Assembly: GCA_938083195.1 (NCBI GenBank)
Contig: CALKCK010000001.1
Span: 62,001-126,000 of the forward strand
DNA: 64,000 bases
Direction: 5' to 3'
Source: an uncultured Pirellulaceae bacterium
Lineage (GTDB): Bacteria > Planctomycetota > Planctomycetia > Pirellulales > Pirellulaceae
Shown here: piece after piece, positions 27,246 through 38,008 of the stretch
Position numbering within the stretch: position 1 is the first letter of the stretch
How the letters are laid out: the number at the start of each line of letters is the position of its first letter
Program-made: the position numbers and the translations under genes
The notes under the pieces: model-generated
Database searches by the model: none
What the model was told of the DNA's origin: nothing
Seen by the model: the letters and a program-made list of their open reading frames with translations, nothing else

Positions 27246-27989
27246 TTATTGTCTTGTTTTAGATTTACCTGTGATCATCAATTTACGCTCCTCGATCTCG
27301 ACGGCTTGAACCGCCAAGACCTTCGTTCCTAACTGAAACGTATCCTCCGGAAAAAGCACGAGAGCAACGGGATCGCCGTCTATTTCAGCCCACTCAACGT
27401 CCGCGCCATAAGAGAGCATACCCTCGGTAAATTGATCGGCAAACGCGTCTACAGGCAAGGGAACCCAGCCAGATCGAACTTGATAAATTCGGCAGGCAAT
27501 CTGCCCGGGAACTTCCGTGCAAAAGACATCCAATTCGCCCTGCAAAATCGCATTGAACCCCAAGATTTCGTAACCAAAAATGACGGACATTCTTGCGTCG
27601 GCTAAAACAACCCGCGGCTGGCTGACCCCCGCCGGTAGAGCCTTGGAAAACTCGCGATTGGCGGCGAGCCAACCATTTATTTCTGGCTGCGTTATCGTTG
27701 TTTTCCATTCGTTCTTTTCACGGACGACATTGCCCAATTCAATTATCTTGGCCTCTAAGTCGATTCGATAGTCTTCCGCATCCGCTTGAGACATTGCTAA
27801 CGCGGTTCGATAAGATTCAGGCTCGACAAGCGAACCACGACAAACAAAAATCGCCAAGACTAAGATAATGGCAATCCCACCAAGAAAGCGGATTAGGAAT
27901 TTTTGAATTCGGCCTCTACGAATCTTGCCAACGATAGCGTCTTTGCCATCGGAATTATTACGATCGCCAGTAACTTCATTTCCAGACAT
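27246..27989 (-). CDS. Membrane-anchored conserved hypothetical protein
   Basis: The 247-residue protein has a basic cytoplasmic N-terminus, one membrane helix (FLGGIAIILVLAIFVCRG) and an extracytoplasmic domain of about 180 residues. The pattern ITQPEINGWLAANREFSKAL is similar to planctomycete hypothetical proteins with a single anchor; I cannot name a function. ATG 27989 is preferred to an upstream GTG 28049 because the residues between look non-native (CFFVFSSGRS) and lack a ribosome site. It converges with efpL across 39 bp. Confidence 0.65.
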   Translation of the reverse strand: MSGNEVTGDRNNSDGKDAIVGKIRRGRIQKFLIRFLGGIAIILVLAIFVCRGSLVEPESYRTALAMSQADAEDYRIDLEAKIIELGNVVREKNEWKTTITQPEINGWLAANREFSKALPAGVSQPRVVLADARMSVIFGYEILGFNAILQGELDVFCTEVPGQIACRIYQVRSGWVPLPVDAFADQFTEGMLSYGADVEWAEIDGDPVALVLFPEDTFQLGTKVLAVQAVEIEERKLMITGKSKTRQ

Positions 27990-28142
27990 ATCACCGACGC
28001 TACGACCAGAGGAAAAAACAAAAAAACAGGCCCTAAGCAACGGCACCACTCACTGATTGAAAGAGCCAACTCCGTGAGTGTTACGCGTTATTTGGATTTT
28101 GGATCGGTGTAAAATCGAATTCTTGAAAAAAACACGCCCGCA

Positions 28143-28859
28143 TTATGCCGATGGATGATTCTCTGGCAAGTACATCCAGCACCCACACCCCTTGCAGAAA
28201 ACTGGTTGCTTCATCATCAAATCATTGACCGTTTGCGGGGTAAGGGTTTGATTACAGTTCCCACAGGTCTCCGTGTTGGTCGCACCTAAGGCATCTTCTC
28301 CCTTCCCAGTCACAAGCCGACGGTACTGGATAAGCAGATCACTCGGGATTTCCTTTTCCTTTCCCGCTAACTCTCCAGTTATCCGCTCTTTTTCTGCCAC
28401 AAGAGCCTTCAAATCCAGTGCGACCTCATCGCTGACTCGCTTAGACTCAGCTTGCGATTTCTCATGATTCTTTTTCGACGCATCCACACCATCGGTAAGC
28501 ACGTCAAGCTTCTCGAGTTGCTCAAGAATTTCATCCTGCAATACGCTATTGGCCTGAAGATCAGCGGCAATACGATCTTTAAGCAATTGAAATTCTTTAT
28601 TCGAGTCACAGACATTTAACTTTGTTTTCATGTCCTCAATTTTTGCTTCACGTTCACCTAACTGAAGCTGCTTGGCATTCGACGCCTTCCGCATCTCAAG
28701 TAATGCAGCTTTAGCTTCATCGAGTGCCTTAGAAAAGTTAGCCTCGTTCGCGGCCACGATTCGAACCTTTCGAGGGCCTTTGTCCATACGCTCACCAATG
28801 TCCGTCAATTGACGCAACATTCGATGCAAAGTTCGAAGTAACCCGTAGTCAAGACTCAC
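28143..28859 (-). CDS. Coiled-coil protein with C4 zinc ribbon
   Basis: This 238-residue protein consists of a long coiled coil (about residues 10-175) followed by a C4 zinc ribbon (CGNC then CKGCGCWMYLP), the layout of the CT398-like/YbgI-neighbour zinc-ribbon family. Such proteins are thought to link nucleic acid or motor partners, but the role is not settled. The start is GTG 28859 with a strong GGAGGTG site seven bases upstream. It is on the minus strand, downstream of rpoD but separated from it by the rpoD terminator, so it has its own transcript. Confidence 0.85.
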   Translation of the reverse strand: MSLDYGLLRTLHRMLRQLTDIGERMDKGPRKVRIVAANEANFSKALDEAKAALLEMRKASNAKQLQLGEREAKIEDMKTKLNVCDSNKEFQLLKDRIAADLQANSVLQDEILEQLEKLDVLTDGVDASKKNHEKSQAESKRVSDEVALDLKALVAEKERITGELAGKEKEIPSDLLIQYRRLVTGKGEDALGATNTETCGNCNQTLTPQTVNDLMMKQPVFCKGCGCWMYLPENHPSA

Positions 28860-28946
28860 TAGCTTTCACCTCCACTTGTTTAGGAACGACGAGGTTCTGC
28901 AATGGACTCCAGCACAGATCCCCGCTCAAGGGTTGCATCGTACCAA

Positions 28947-28982
28947 TAAAAAAAACCGCTGACTATCACTGGTCAACGGTTC
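28947..28982 (-). terminator. Rho-independent terminator of rpoD
   Basis: Read on the minus strand, AACCGTTGAC pairs with GTCAGCGGTT (10 bp, one G-U pair) around an eight-base loop, and a run of eight T residues follows. It lies 43-79 bp past the rpoD stop, which makes it that gene's terminator. Confidence 0.85.
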
Positions 28983-29025
28983 CTTGATCTCTAAGCTGAT
29001 TTTGCCGTAATTCAGCAAGTCAATG

Positions 29026-30846
29026 TTAGTACTGACTATTCGGCGTAACCCCTAATTCGAATAATTCAGGGGAGTTGGCGGCGGCTGTTCCCAGACCGTT
29101 TACCAAATCTGTTTCACTGGAAGCATCCAAAGATTCCTTTTCCGAGGCAGAGCCAAGGTCAAGATTCCCCAATGCCGGAACAAACCCTTCAAGTTGCTGG
29201 CTGCGAACTGGATTCTGTAGCTTTCGAACTGCCTTCGCCTCAATCTGACGAACGCGTTCACGAGTCACCTTGAAAATCCGTCCGACTTCTTCAAGCGTAT
29301 ACGTATAACCGTCTCCCAAACCATAACGCAAGCGAATGATCTCTCGTTCCCGGTAAGTTAGCGTTTTCAGTAGGCCATCAATTTTATCGCGCAAAATACA
29401 GTTGGTGGCCGCTCGGACGGGATTATCTGTTTGTGAATCTTCGATAAACTCACCAAAGCTACAATCGTCGCCTTCGCCAACGGGACGATCCAAACTCACA
29501 GGATGACGCCCAATATCAAGAACACGACGAACCTCATCAACATCCATCTGAGCCCGGACAGCAATCTCTTCCATCGTTGGCGGTCGCCGAGTCTCCTGAT
29601 GGAGCGATTTCTGAATATTTCTTAATCGCGAGAGGACATCGATCATATGAACTGGAATACGAATCGTCCTTGCTTGATCTGCGATTGCTCGCGTGATTGC
29701 CTGGCGAATCCACCAAGTTGCATAAGTTGAGAACTTAAACCCACGGCGGTACTCGTACTTGTCAACCGCTCGCATTAACCCGGTATTCCCCTCTTGAATC
29801 AAATCAAGAAAGCTCATGCCACGGTTGCGATATTTTTTCGCAATCGAAACGACCAACCGAAGGTTGCAACTGGAAAGCTGACGCTTCGCATTTTCAAATT
29901 CAGAGAAAAACTTCTCGCAGTCACTCACTCTTTTTTCAAGACTTGCTGGACTCTCTTGGCAAAGGGTTACCAACCGAGCCAATTCTGACCTAAGATGCTT
30001 TCTCTCAACTTCTGTTGGACCATCTGGCCCGGCGTCCCTTAATTGGCTTCGAATCAGATTCATACGATCTGAGTAATTTCTCAATTGCTTGATCATCGGA
30101 CTGATTCGTCGAGACCGGAGACTTAACTCCTCAACTAAAACGACCAGTTTTGCCCGACGACTTAGAAACCTCTTCCGCGCTGATTTTTTCTCAATGTCGG
30201 TGGTCTGTTTGCTGATCAAAAGTCTAAAGTCTTTTGCGTTCTCTTTTATCAAGTGCTCCATCGTTTTAAAGTTATGGGGCATTCTTGCCTGAATCTGTTC
30301 TTTCGTCAGGTTTTCGGTCAAGGAAACTTTGATCGTTCGATCAAATGGCAACTCGCCAGCATAGACCCTTTTGAGCGTCTCAAATGTAGCCATCAAAGCG
30401 TAATTACTCGTGAGCACACCACGTCGGTAACGCTTTCTCGCAATCTCAATTCGCTTGGCCAACGAGATTTCTTCGTCACGACCTAACAGCGGAATCACCG
30501 CCATTTGACTCAAATACATTCGAATCGGGTCATCACTGGGACGGGGTAATTTACCAAGCGGTTGGGGGATCGAACTCTCGCTCTCGGAGTCTGCTTTGGG
30601 AACGTCCTCGGCAGAAGCATCGCCAGGAAGTGACGCTGCGTCACACAGTTCAATTCCGGACTTCTCAATCGCGGCAATCAAACCGTTAAGTTTCTCAGCG
30701 CCAACGACTTCATCAGGAAGATAATCAGTGACATCTTCGTAGGTTAGAAAACCCTGAGACTTTCCCTTTTTGATGATTTTCGCAAGCTCATTCTCATCAA
30801 TTTCAAAATTCTGCTGGTTTGCGGCATTGCTACCGTTCGCTGTCAT
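29026..30846 (-). CDS. rpoD: Primary sigma factor RpoD (SigA)
   Basis: This is the housekeeping sigma-70 factor of 606 residues. ATG 30846 is used; an upstream TTG at 30915 has no support. Region 1.1 is present ([22 protein letters not shown]). Region 1.2 ([22 protein letters not shown]) and the non-conserved insertion follow. Region 2 is [27 protein letters not shown] and [20 protein letters not shown], region 3 [11 protein letters not shown], and region 4.2 [23 protein letters not shown]. All are canonical. It follows dnaG on the same strand, as in the classical macromolecular-synthesis operon, although 354 bp separate them, so a separate promoter is likely. A clear terminator follows at 28947-28982. 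Confidence 0.96.
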   Translation of the reverse strand: MTANGSNAANQQNFEIDENELAKIIKKGKSQGFLTYEDVTDYLPDEVVGAEKLNGLIAAIEKSGIELCDAASLPGDASAEDVPKADSESESSIPQPLGKLPRPSDDPIRMYLSQMAVIPLLGRDEEISLAKRIEIARKRYRRGVLTSNYALMATFETLKRVYAGELPFDRTIKVSLTENLTKEQIQARMPHNFKTMEHLIKENAKDFRLLISKQTTDIEKKSARKRFLSRRAKLVVLVEELSLRSRRISPMIKQLRNYSDRMNLIRSQLRDAGPDGPTEVERKHLRSELARLVTLCQESPASLEKRVSDCEKFFSEFENAKRQLSSCNLRLVVSIAKKYRNRGMSFLDLIQEGNTGLMRAVDKYEYRRGFKFSTYATWWIRQAITRAIADQARTIRIPVHMIDVLSRLRNIQKSLHQETRRPPTMEEIAVRAQMDVDEVRRVLDIGRHPVSLDRPVGEGDDCSFGEFIEDSQTDNPVRAATNCILRDKIDGLLKTLTYREREIIRLRYGLGDGYTYTLEEVGRIFKVTRERVRQIEAKAVRKLQNPVRSQQLEGFVPALGNLDLGSASEKESLDASSETDLVNGLGTAAANSPELFELGVTPNSQY

Positions 30847-31200
30847 TTCCACGTCGTACTCCTGCGAAATCCATTTCGCGCTGGACGCCAATCGATCTAC
30901 GTTAAAACACCTCAAAGAGGCCTGAGTTAAATGTTTCCAAACGAAATTGCCCTAGGAATGTCCCTCTCTCACGGAACCAGACTAATCGCAACCCATTAGG
31001 AACTCACGGATGGCTCAGCCACACCGCACATTCGTCTCACTCTCAACTGTCGATCAACACTTAAGCTGCCTCCCATCCATGGGCCTGCAAAAGACTTAAG
31101 TGCTTCTTTTTATCTCATCTTGCGGAAAATTTAAATTCCTCGGCGTCACTTGCGTCCAACCGCAAAGACTCAGCCTTAGACAATCAAATTTTCCAAAATC
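30847..31200. other. Gap between dnaG and rpoD
   Basis: This 354-bp stretch lies between two genes on the same strand. It holds no gene that I can support. It is long enough for a separate rpoD promoter, possibly a heat-shock-type one as in other bacteria, but I see no convincing consensus boxes. Confidence 0.35.
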
Positions 31201-33084
31201 TCATACTGAATTGTTAGGTTTCTGAAGCTGCTGTCTAAATAATTCTTCTAATGCACGCTTCTCTTCGTCTTCATCTAATCCACCGGAATGTAATTTTGAG
31301 ATCTTAGCCTGAGTACCAGATTCCACTTCTCGCTCATTAAATCGCAATATAATTGACTGCAACTGAGACTCAAAATCCATCGCATAGGCAGATGTCTGAC
31401 CTTCGTTAATCTGCTTTTTTGCTATCGCTTCGTCATAAAGATAATCTACTAATTTCCTCAAACGGGGGTCCTCAACTTCGACGGCTAACTGTTGGTACCC
31501 GACCCCTCTGCCCTCATGAAAGAACTCTCCCATCATCTCATACAGATCACGAAGGACTCCAACGCGAAATTGCTCTGGTGAAACATTCTCCACCGCACGA
31601 TCCAGCAGGGAAGGATCCTGAATCAGTAACTGCACAAGCTCCGATTCCTTTTTGTCAAATTTTGAGTAGTCGACCAAATCCTGCTCACCAACTGACTCTC
31701 GAACGTCAATTCGAGCACGCGTTTTACTCCGAAGATCTGTAAGACGCCGCCGAACCATTTCTGGTGTCAGCTGAAATTGCCGCCCCAATCGCATTAACAT
31801 TTGATCTTCGCGAATGCTCTTGGCGGTCGAACTTTCGATAACCGTCGCCGGAATGCTAGCCAGAGTTTTTAGTATATTCTCAAGGGCTTGATTAGAACGG
31901 TGAGAGTCATTGACTAAATCAACGCCACGAGTCTCGACCAAAATCTTATGAGCAATCGCATCGGGCGCCTTATCGACCAACGCCTGAAAGGCCTCGCCTC
32001 CCTCTGCCATTAAATAGTCAAAGGGATCCAATCCATCGGGAAGACTTAGAATTCTCAAGTCGATGTCGTGAGCGACAAACAAGTCAAGCACGGTGTTCAT
32101 GGTCCGCTGACCGGCTTCGTCACCATCAAGAACCAACGTAATTCCATCGGCAAATCGCTTGATCAGCCGTATGTGCTGCTCATTCAAAGCAACACCCAAC
32201 GCAGCGACCACATTGGTCAAACCTGCCTGCCATGCGGCGACGACGTCGGTGTAACCCTCTACAATCACTAGACGCTTGTCTTTTACGTTTGTCTTTTGAA
32301 CATGACCTCTAGCAAGATTCAACGCATACAAGTTCTTGCTCTTTGAAAACAATCGCGTCTCGGGTGAATTAACATACTTTGCGGGTGGGGCGTCTCCTTC
32401 GGGATAGAGACTTGGAACCACTCGGCCCCCCAAGGCAATCGTTCGCTCCTGGGTGTCTCGAATAGGAAACAAAACCCGCCCACGAAACCTCTCATACCAA
32501 CCGCCCCGCTCATTAGCTGAAACCAGACCACACGCTTGTAAGATCTCAGGCGAGAAACTGGTTCCACTGGAACGATCAACTAACCAAGACCACGACAAAG
32601 GAGCAAAGCCGACCCGAAAACGCTCGATACTCTCCTGGGTAATTCCTCGCTCAGCAAGGTAATCCCTGATCGGAACGGCGGCGTCCGAGTCTAGCAAACA
32701 TTCGTGGTACTCCTGCTCGGCCCAAGCCATCGCACGATACAGGGTCGCCTTATCATCCGCCGACCCCTTTACCACTTTTTTCTGGAAGGAACGAACCTCA
32801 ATCCCAGCTCGCTCCGCCAAGATCTCTAGCGCCTCGCGAAAATCAACTCCCTCACGCTTCATGATAAAGTCAAACACGTCCCCGCGAACGTCACACGGAT
32901 AACAAACCCAGTTTTGCTTATTCGGATTGACCTGAAAACTTGGCTTTTGGTCATCATGCCACGGGCAATGCCCAACATAAATGGAGCCCTGACGACGTAG
33001 ATTCATCTCACTGCCAATCAAGTCAACCACATCGGTTGCTTGCTTGACTTGATCTTTCACGTCGAAATTTGGACCTTGAGACAC
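31201..33084 (-). CDS. dnaG: DNA primase DnaG
   Basis: DnaG makes RNA primers for replication. The 627-residue protein starts at GTG 33084 with GGAG seven bases upstream. The N-terminal CHC2 zinc-binding domain is intact (Cys40, His43, Cys61, Cys64). The catalytic core shows LGGRVV, KYVNSPET, FSKSKNLYALN, the TOPRIM Glu motif VIVEGYTDVVAAWQAG and the DGDEAG metal-binding motif. A helical C-terminal helicase-binding part follows. Length and order are normal. It precedes rpoD on the same strand. Confidence 0.97.
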   Translation of the reverse strand: MSQGPNFDVKDQVKQATDVVDLIGSEMNLRRQGSIYVGHCPWHDDQKPSFQVNPNKQNWVCYPCDVRGDVFDFIMKREGVDFREALEILAERAGIEVRSFQKKVVKGSADDKATLYRAMAWAEQEYHECLLDSDAAVPIRDYLAERGITQESIERFRVGFAPLSWSWLVDRSSGTSFSPEILQACGLVSANERGGWYERFRGRVLFPIRDTQERTIALGGRVVPSLYPEGDAPPAKYVNSPETRLFSKSKNLYALNLARGHVQKTNVKDKRLVIVEGYTDVVAAWQAGLTNVVAALGVALNEQHIRLIKRFADGITLVLDGDEAGQRTMNTVLDLFVAHDIDLRILSLPDGLDPFDYLMAEGGEAFQALVDKAPDAIAHKILVETRGVDLVNDSHRSNQALENILKTLASIPATVIESSTAKSIREDQMLMRLGRQFQLTPEMVRRRLTDLRSKTRARIDVRESVGEQDLVDYSKFDKKESELVQLLIQDPSLLDRAVENVSPEQFRVGVLRDLYEMMGEFFHEGRGVGYQQLAVEVEDPRLRKLVDYLYDEAIAKKQINEGQTSAYAMDFESQLQSIILRFNEREVESGTQAKISKLHSGGLDEDEEKRALEELFRQQLQKPNNSV

Positions 33085-33525
33085 CAGAGAACTCCATACT
33101 GTGACACAGTCACGAACCCTTGTTCGTTTGGAGGTCGCGAAGCGAAATTCTCGCCAGCGATCAATAGAAACTGCGGAGTAACAACCTTCGTTACGCCGCC
33201 AAACATCCTATTGTGGTGATAGCCGGTACCAAGCAACTATTTTAAAATCCACTTCCATGTGGTTTTTCGTTTTTTTTTGCTGGTTTGCTGCTATGAAGTT
33301 AGTGCCCTCCATGACACAGCACTCTAACCTAAAACATCGCCCAAAATTGAGTCAACACCAATCTCACAAACTAATCAAGAAACTACCGTAATCCTATCAT
33401 TGAAGTGAAAGCACGAGCAAGCACGAGAATTTTCAGGAATTTAACATCCATCTCGCGGGGAAACCTGTTCATAAACTCAAATTTCAAACCCCACGCGGGA
33501 TTCACACTCTCTCCCCACCTCAATC
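33085..33525. other. 441-bp gap between M14-S9B gene and dnaG
   Basis: Both flanking genes are on the minus strand, so the region should hold the dnaG promoter and the terminator of the peptidase gene. A bulged CCAC/GTGG hairpin with flanking A and T runs is found at 33245-33278. An imperfect direct repeat GCACGAGCAAGCACGAG occurs near 33410. I see no coding sequence. Confidence 0.4.
33245..33278. terminator. Weak bidirectional terminator-like hairpin
   Basis: AAAATCCAC pairs with GTGGTTTT with one bulged base around a six-base loop, and a T-rich run follows on the plus strand. On the minus strand it would end the peptidase transcript about 250 bp past its stop. The stem is short, so this is a weak call. 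Confidence 0.3.
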
Positions 33526-36500
33526 CTACAAATGATCCCGGATAAACTCCGTCATCAATTTACGAAGATGGGCTGATTGTTTCTCATCACGAACCGAATG
33601 GCGATTGCCTGGATACAACATCAGGTCAAATTGCTTGCCAGCGTCCTGCAACTCTTTTACGAATTGCACCGTATTGTTGAGATGGACATTGTCGTCGATC
33701 GTACCGTGAATCAACAAGAGATCTCCCTTTAATGCACTGGCTTTGTCGTGCAAAACCGAAGCACTAAAATAACCATCCGGATTGTCATCCGGCAAACCCA
33801 TATAACGCTCTGTGTAAATCGAATCATAATTCTTCCAATCGGTAACAGGAGCACCTGAAATTCCCATTGTAAACGTATCCGAATGTGTCATTGCATAGGC
33901 GGTCATGTACCCACCATAACTCCAACCCCAGATGCCGATTCGATCAGCGTCAACCCAGGAGTGCTTTTTCAACCAAGCAACTCCTCGCTCAATATCAGCA
34001 AGCTCATTCACAGCAAAATTCCGATGGATGGGCCAAGCCTGTTTTACGCTGCGATAACTAGCCGATTGGTTATCGCAAATCCAAACGACGTACCCTTGCT
34101 GGGCAAGCATCTGATGCCAGAGCGACTGCGCCCCTCCAAATCGGTTACGCACACGAGGCGCTTGGGGCCCTGCGTAGACATGAACGAGGACGGGATATTT
34201 CTTACTTGGATCAAAATTTGGTGGCTTGATCAACATGGCATCCATCGGTTGTTCATTGCCAGATGGAACTTCTAGGAATTCGGTACTCGTTCCACCGACG
34301 TACTCAATACGATCATCAGATGAGCCATTAAATTCCCTTAAAATGGCTCCTTCGCTATTACGCAATAGAAACCGGGGAGTCGTATTCACGTCACTCCAAG
34401 CGTCAATAAAAAACGACATATCCTTACTGAAATCAACGGAGTGTTCCCCGTTTTCGGGTGTCAAGTCAACCAAATCTCCCGTGTCTAAATCTTGACGAAA
34501 TGCGTGAATTTCAGTCGCCAACTCCTTCGCGGCAGTGAAGAAACAATACCGTTTATCTTTCGAAACTCCCAACAGAGAACGAACCTCCCACTGCCCCTCA
34601 GTCACTGCAGATTTGAGTTGACCATCGGCAGAATAACGATAAATGTGGCTGTAACCAGTCCGCGGGCTTCGCCAAAGGAAATCTCCATTATTCAATAAAA
34701 CTGGATCACCTGGCGACTCAATCCAAGCGGGAGTCTTATCACGAAAAAGAAGCCTCGGCTCCTGCCCCTTCTCGTTTACCGCAACAAGATCAAGCCAAGT
34801 CTGCTCGCGATTTTGCACCTGAATCAACAACTGCTTCCCGTCACTTGACCAGGAAACTCCTGAAATCAGTATTTCACTTTCTTCATAGGCGGAAAGATCG
34901 ACCCAGTTAACTTCCCAAGGAGATCCGCCAACCACCCCCACCTTCACCGCAGGATTCGGGTCTCCGGCTTTGGGATAATTCGTCATTTCCGATTTACCGC
35001 GAACCGGCATGTGATCCATGACGGTAAACGGAATCAACGGCGTTTCATCTAACTTAAGAAACGCAACCTGTTTACCATTCGTCTGCCACCAGTAACCCTT
35101 GAAATTCCCACGACCATAGAGTTCCTCTTGGTACACCCAATCCAATTTACCAACGAGTTGTTTTTCATCTTCGGCCGGGACCGTTTCTATTTCACGTGAG
35201 GCTAAATTTAAAACATGAAGCCCTTTTTTCGTGCAGAACGCAAGCTGATCTTCTTGATCATTGAAATGAAACAACTCTGCTAGATCGCCAGGATCGCCAA
35301 TTAACATTGCCTTCGGTCGCACCGCATCGGCATCCTCAATGAAGTAAATTACCGAATAACCATCTCCACTAAAGACCGCCACTCGATTATTGGTTGGCAA
35401 CACAGGATCACACTGAGCGAGCAATTCAGCGGCATCTTTTTCAAGACCAATTTTGATCAACGCCGTTTTCACGTCCTCCATTTGATAGGGTCGACCAGGT
35501 TGACTGACGATGGAAGCACTCTCAGCATCTATCAACGCAGAGTCATTATACAGCCCCGTAGTTAACCAATTGGATTGCCCAAACCAGCGAGGCTTTTTTG
35601 CCAAACCGGACATCAGGCTATTGGGACCATCAATTAACTCTAACGAGAGACGACCGCCGCGCGGGACTTCGTCTACCGACTCCGTTTCTAGTTCCAACGG
35701 CCGTGGTAGACGCAGAACGGGAAAGAGTTGCTTTGCCTCCAAAACGCTATCGAAAAAATTCCAAAACGCGTAGCCATCGTCAGAATTCGCTTCCAGCATG
35801 TAACTGATCCAACGGCCTAACGGTTGTCCCGTTCTGACTAAATAACTTCCAGCGGGGACAACTAACTCCAGACTTTCTCGATCTGCGTCCAAGCGAACCA
35901 TTTTATGTTTTTGAAAAGGGCGCTCTGCACGGTCTAAAGAAACAATTCGGTCGACCTCGACCTCTGTTTTTAAATCTTTTGACAAACGCTCAACGTTCAC
36001 TCCATGCATAAGCAAGCGATCGACTACGCGCTCGAAACCCTCAGGAATTATGTAGGCAAATGCGAATTGAGTTGTTTTCGTAGGTTCATATTTTGAAATA
36101 AACTCACACTCGTAATCATGAGGCTCGCCGTCCTTGAACCCCTTTAAGATAAACTTCTCCTTGAATGGCCCATTCTTGGCAGCTAAAGATAGACTTAAAC
36201 GAGCCGGTTCAACTGAAGCGGCATCAACTAATTCACGATCCACAGATTCCAATAACTGATGAACCGCTTGTGAGTTCTCTGTGACATAATCCAGCAAACC
36301 AGAAACAAAATCTTTCGTTGCAAAGATCCTCCCGCGGTAATCCAGATAACTGTAGGCCTCTGAGAGAATCGCCAAGCGGCCGCGGAGACCGACGTACTCG
36401 GTGCTGTAACGCGGTTCATGCCCGTAAGTTGTCCACCGGGTGTGCTCGCGATTGAAGTTCCCATAATAAAATGTCTTCGTACCTTGAGCTGCCAACCGCT

Positions 36501-37242
36501 GAGTCACAACCGGCATCATCTTCTCACGCAGGAATTGGCGAATGGGCTCAGCAGTCGCAGGGTTATGGGGAATATCATAAGTAAGGCTGTACTGATGTTT
36601 TGAGCCATTTGTGGTGTGGCAATCGACAAAAAGATGTGGATTGCAGGTATCAATCAATTGAACTAACGCACGCGCTTCGGGGGATTCAATTTTTGAGAAG
36701 TCACGATTTAGATCTAATTGCTGAGCATTTTCACGTCGCCCCATTCCGTTGATTGGCCCCACCTGCCCAGGGCGATTGTCTTTCCCCATTCGGTCATTGC
36801 CATCAGCATTATAATTAGGCGCAAAAAGAATTACATTTTCTTTCAACCACGGATGGTCAGGGCGGTCAGTCAGTTCTCGCAAGAGAATCAACAAGGCCTC
36901 TTTACCCGCGCACTCACCACTGTGAATATTGCCCAGCAGCAAAACTACATTCCGGTCGTCCTGGTCTCCCAGCTTGTAATCCCTGCTGGCAACAATTGCA
37001 CCGACGAGCGTTTTACCTTCAACGGTTTCCCCCCAATTAAATCGAGAAACATGGTTGCCTTTCTTAACACAGGCATCAATAAATTCAACAACTTCGGATG
37101 ACTTTGATGTCGATTTATATTCACTCGACTCAGCAACCGTTAATGGCAGCGGATCGGATCTGTCACTCGTTTGTGAAACACCTGTGGTTATAGACATATT
37201 CATAATTGCGAGGACGCCAACTAGGTAGAAGAACAATTTCAT
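33526..37242 (-). CDS. Secreted double peptidase: M14 carboxypeptidase fused to S9B dipeptidyl peptidase IV
   Basis: This 1238-residue exported protein fuses two peptidases. A signal peptide (KLFFYLVGVLAIMNMSITTGVS) precedes an M14 zinc carboxypeptidase domain (about 40-340) with ligands His107 and Glu110 in NIHSGE, His209 in VDCHTT, and substrate-binding LDLNRD. After a linker of about 200 residues comes a DPP IV beta-propeller (about 560-1000) and an alpha/beta-hydrolase domain with nucleophile Ser1108 (GWSYGG), Asp1183 (GTIDDN) and His1215 (GNRHS). All catalytic residues are visible, so both activities are probably intact. It likely degrades proline-containing peptides in the periplasm. 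The fusion is unusual: these families normally occur as separate proteins. Confidence 0.92.
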   Translation of the reverse strand: MKLFFYLVGVLAIMNMSITTGVSQTSDRSDPLPLTVAESSEYKSTSKSSEVVEFIDACVKKGNHVSRFNWGETVEGKTLVGAIVASRDYKLGDQDDRNVVLLLGNIHSGECAGKEALLILLRELTDRPDHPWLKENVILFAPNYNADGNDRMGKDNRPGQVGPINGMGRRENAQQLDLNRDFSKIESPEARALVQLIDTCNPHLFVDCHTTNGSKHQYSLTYDIPHNPATAEPIRQFLREKMMPVVTQRLAAQGTKTFYYGNFNREHTRWTTYGHEPRYSTEYVGLRGRLAILSEAYSYLDYRGRIFATKDFVSGLLDYVTENSQAVHQLLESVDRELVDAASVEPARLSLSLAAKNGPFKEKFILKGFKDGEPHDYECEFISKYEPTKTTQFAFAYIIPEGFERVVDRLLMHGVNVERLSKDLKTEVEVDRIVSLDRAERPFQKHKMVRLDADRESLELVVPAGSYLVRTGQPLGRWISYMLEANSDDGYAFWNFFDSVLEAKQLFPVLRLPRPLELETESVDEVPRGGRLSLELIDGPNSLMSGLAKKPRWFGQSNWLTTGLYNDSALIDAESASIVSQPGRPYQMEDVKTALIKIGLEKDAAELLAQCDPVLPTNNRVAVFSGDGYSVIYFIEDADAVRPKAMLIGDPGDLAELFHFNDQEDQLAFCTKKGLHVLNLASREIETVPAEDEKQLVGKLDWVYQEELYGRGNFKGYWWQTNGKQVAFLKLDETPLIPFTVMDHMPVRGKSEMTNYPKAGDPNPAVKVGVVGGSPWEVNWVDLSAYEESEILISGVSWSSDGKQLLIQVQNREQTWLDLVAVNEKGQEPRLLFRDKTPAWIESPGDPVLLNNGDFLWRSPRTGYSHIYRYSADGQLKSAVTEGQWEVRSLLGVSKDKRYCFFTAAKELATEIHAFRQDLDTGDLVDLTPENGEHSVDFSKDMSFFIDAWSDVNTTPRFLLRNSEGAILREFNGSSDDRIEYVGGTSTEFLEVPSGNEQPMDAMLIKPPNFDPSKKYPVLVHVYAGPQAPRVRNRFGGAQSLWHQMLAQQGYVVWICDNQSASYRSVKQAWPIHRNFAVNELADIERGVAWLKKHSWVDADRIGIWGWSYGGYMTAYAMTHSDTFTMGISGAPVTDWKNYDSIYTERYMGLPDDNPDGYFSASVLHDKASALKGDLLLIHGTIDDNVHLNNTVQFVKELQDAGKQFDLMLYPGNRHSVRDEKQSAHLRKLMTEFIRDHL

Positions 37243-37442
37243 GTTTACTTCAGCTCATATCAAATTAGTAAGAAAAACGAACGCATTATCGATGACTGAA
37301 ATACATTCATTGCCAACATCGGAATTCCTTTTCCGGCTATAATATTTGAAAACACACTCACAAAAACCGCAACCATCGACTGGGCAATTCGATTGTTTTC
37401 TTTTAACATCCGTCCCTGCTCCCAACCCTTACGAGAAGACAA

Positions 37443-37871
37443 ATGAATCGCCATTGGATGTTTTTAGGTTGCTTACTTGCAGGGCTCGCTGTCGGACTCG
37501 GTGCTTTTGGAGCTCATGGGCTTGACGAACGCCTGACAGTAATCCACGGTGAAAACTCAGTATTGGTAAACCAGCGAATTGACAACTGGAAAACGGCTGC
37601 GGCCTATCAAATGTATCATTCTCTTGGAATCATCTTAGTTGGCATCATTACGCTGATTCGCCCCTCAAAGTTTGCTAGGATCGCAGGGTTTCTATTTTTA
37701 GCAGGAATCTGCTTGTTTTCGGGCCTGCTTTACGCATTGGTTCTGCTCGAAAAACCATTCCTCGGCGCGATCGTGCCACTAGGGGGGCTGTCCTACATCG
37801 GGGGTTGGGTTTGTTTAGCGTTGGCAACTTGTTGCATCACACGTCCAGGAACGATTCAGCTTGGGGAATAA
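37443..37871 (+). CDS. DUF423 family membrane protein
   Basis: This 142-residue integral membrane protein belongs to DUF423 (YgdD-like). It begins MFLGCLLAGLAVGLGAFGAHGL, a family hallmark, and carries WKTAAAYQMYHSLGI. Four membrane segments are predicted. The function is unknown for the family. ATG 37443 is used, with GAGAAG just upstream. It lies divergent from the M14-S9B gene and 138 bp upstream of the EboE-like gene. Confidence 0.9.
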   Translation: MNRHWMFLGCLLAGLAVGLGAFGAHGLDERLTVIHGENSVLVNQRIDNWKTAAAYQMYHSLGIILVGIITLIRPSKFARIAGFLFLAGICLFSGLLYALVLLEKPFLGAIVPLGGLSYIGGWVCLALATCCITRPGTIQLGE

Positions 37872-38008
37872 CTAAAGAAAACGGCCCCCCCTTCCTCTAT
37901 CCAATCTCTATCTGTTCCGTCGCTCTAATTCCTTGGACTCAAGTTCTAGCGACTGATAAAATTAAACCAAAATCCAGAAACATTACTTTAAAGACAGACT
38001 GAAACTCC

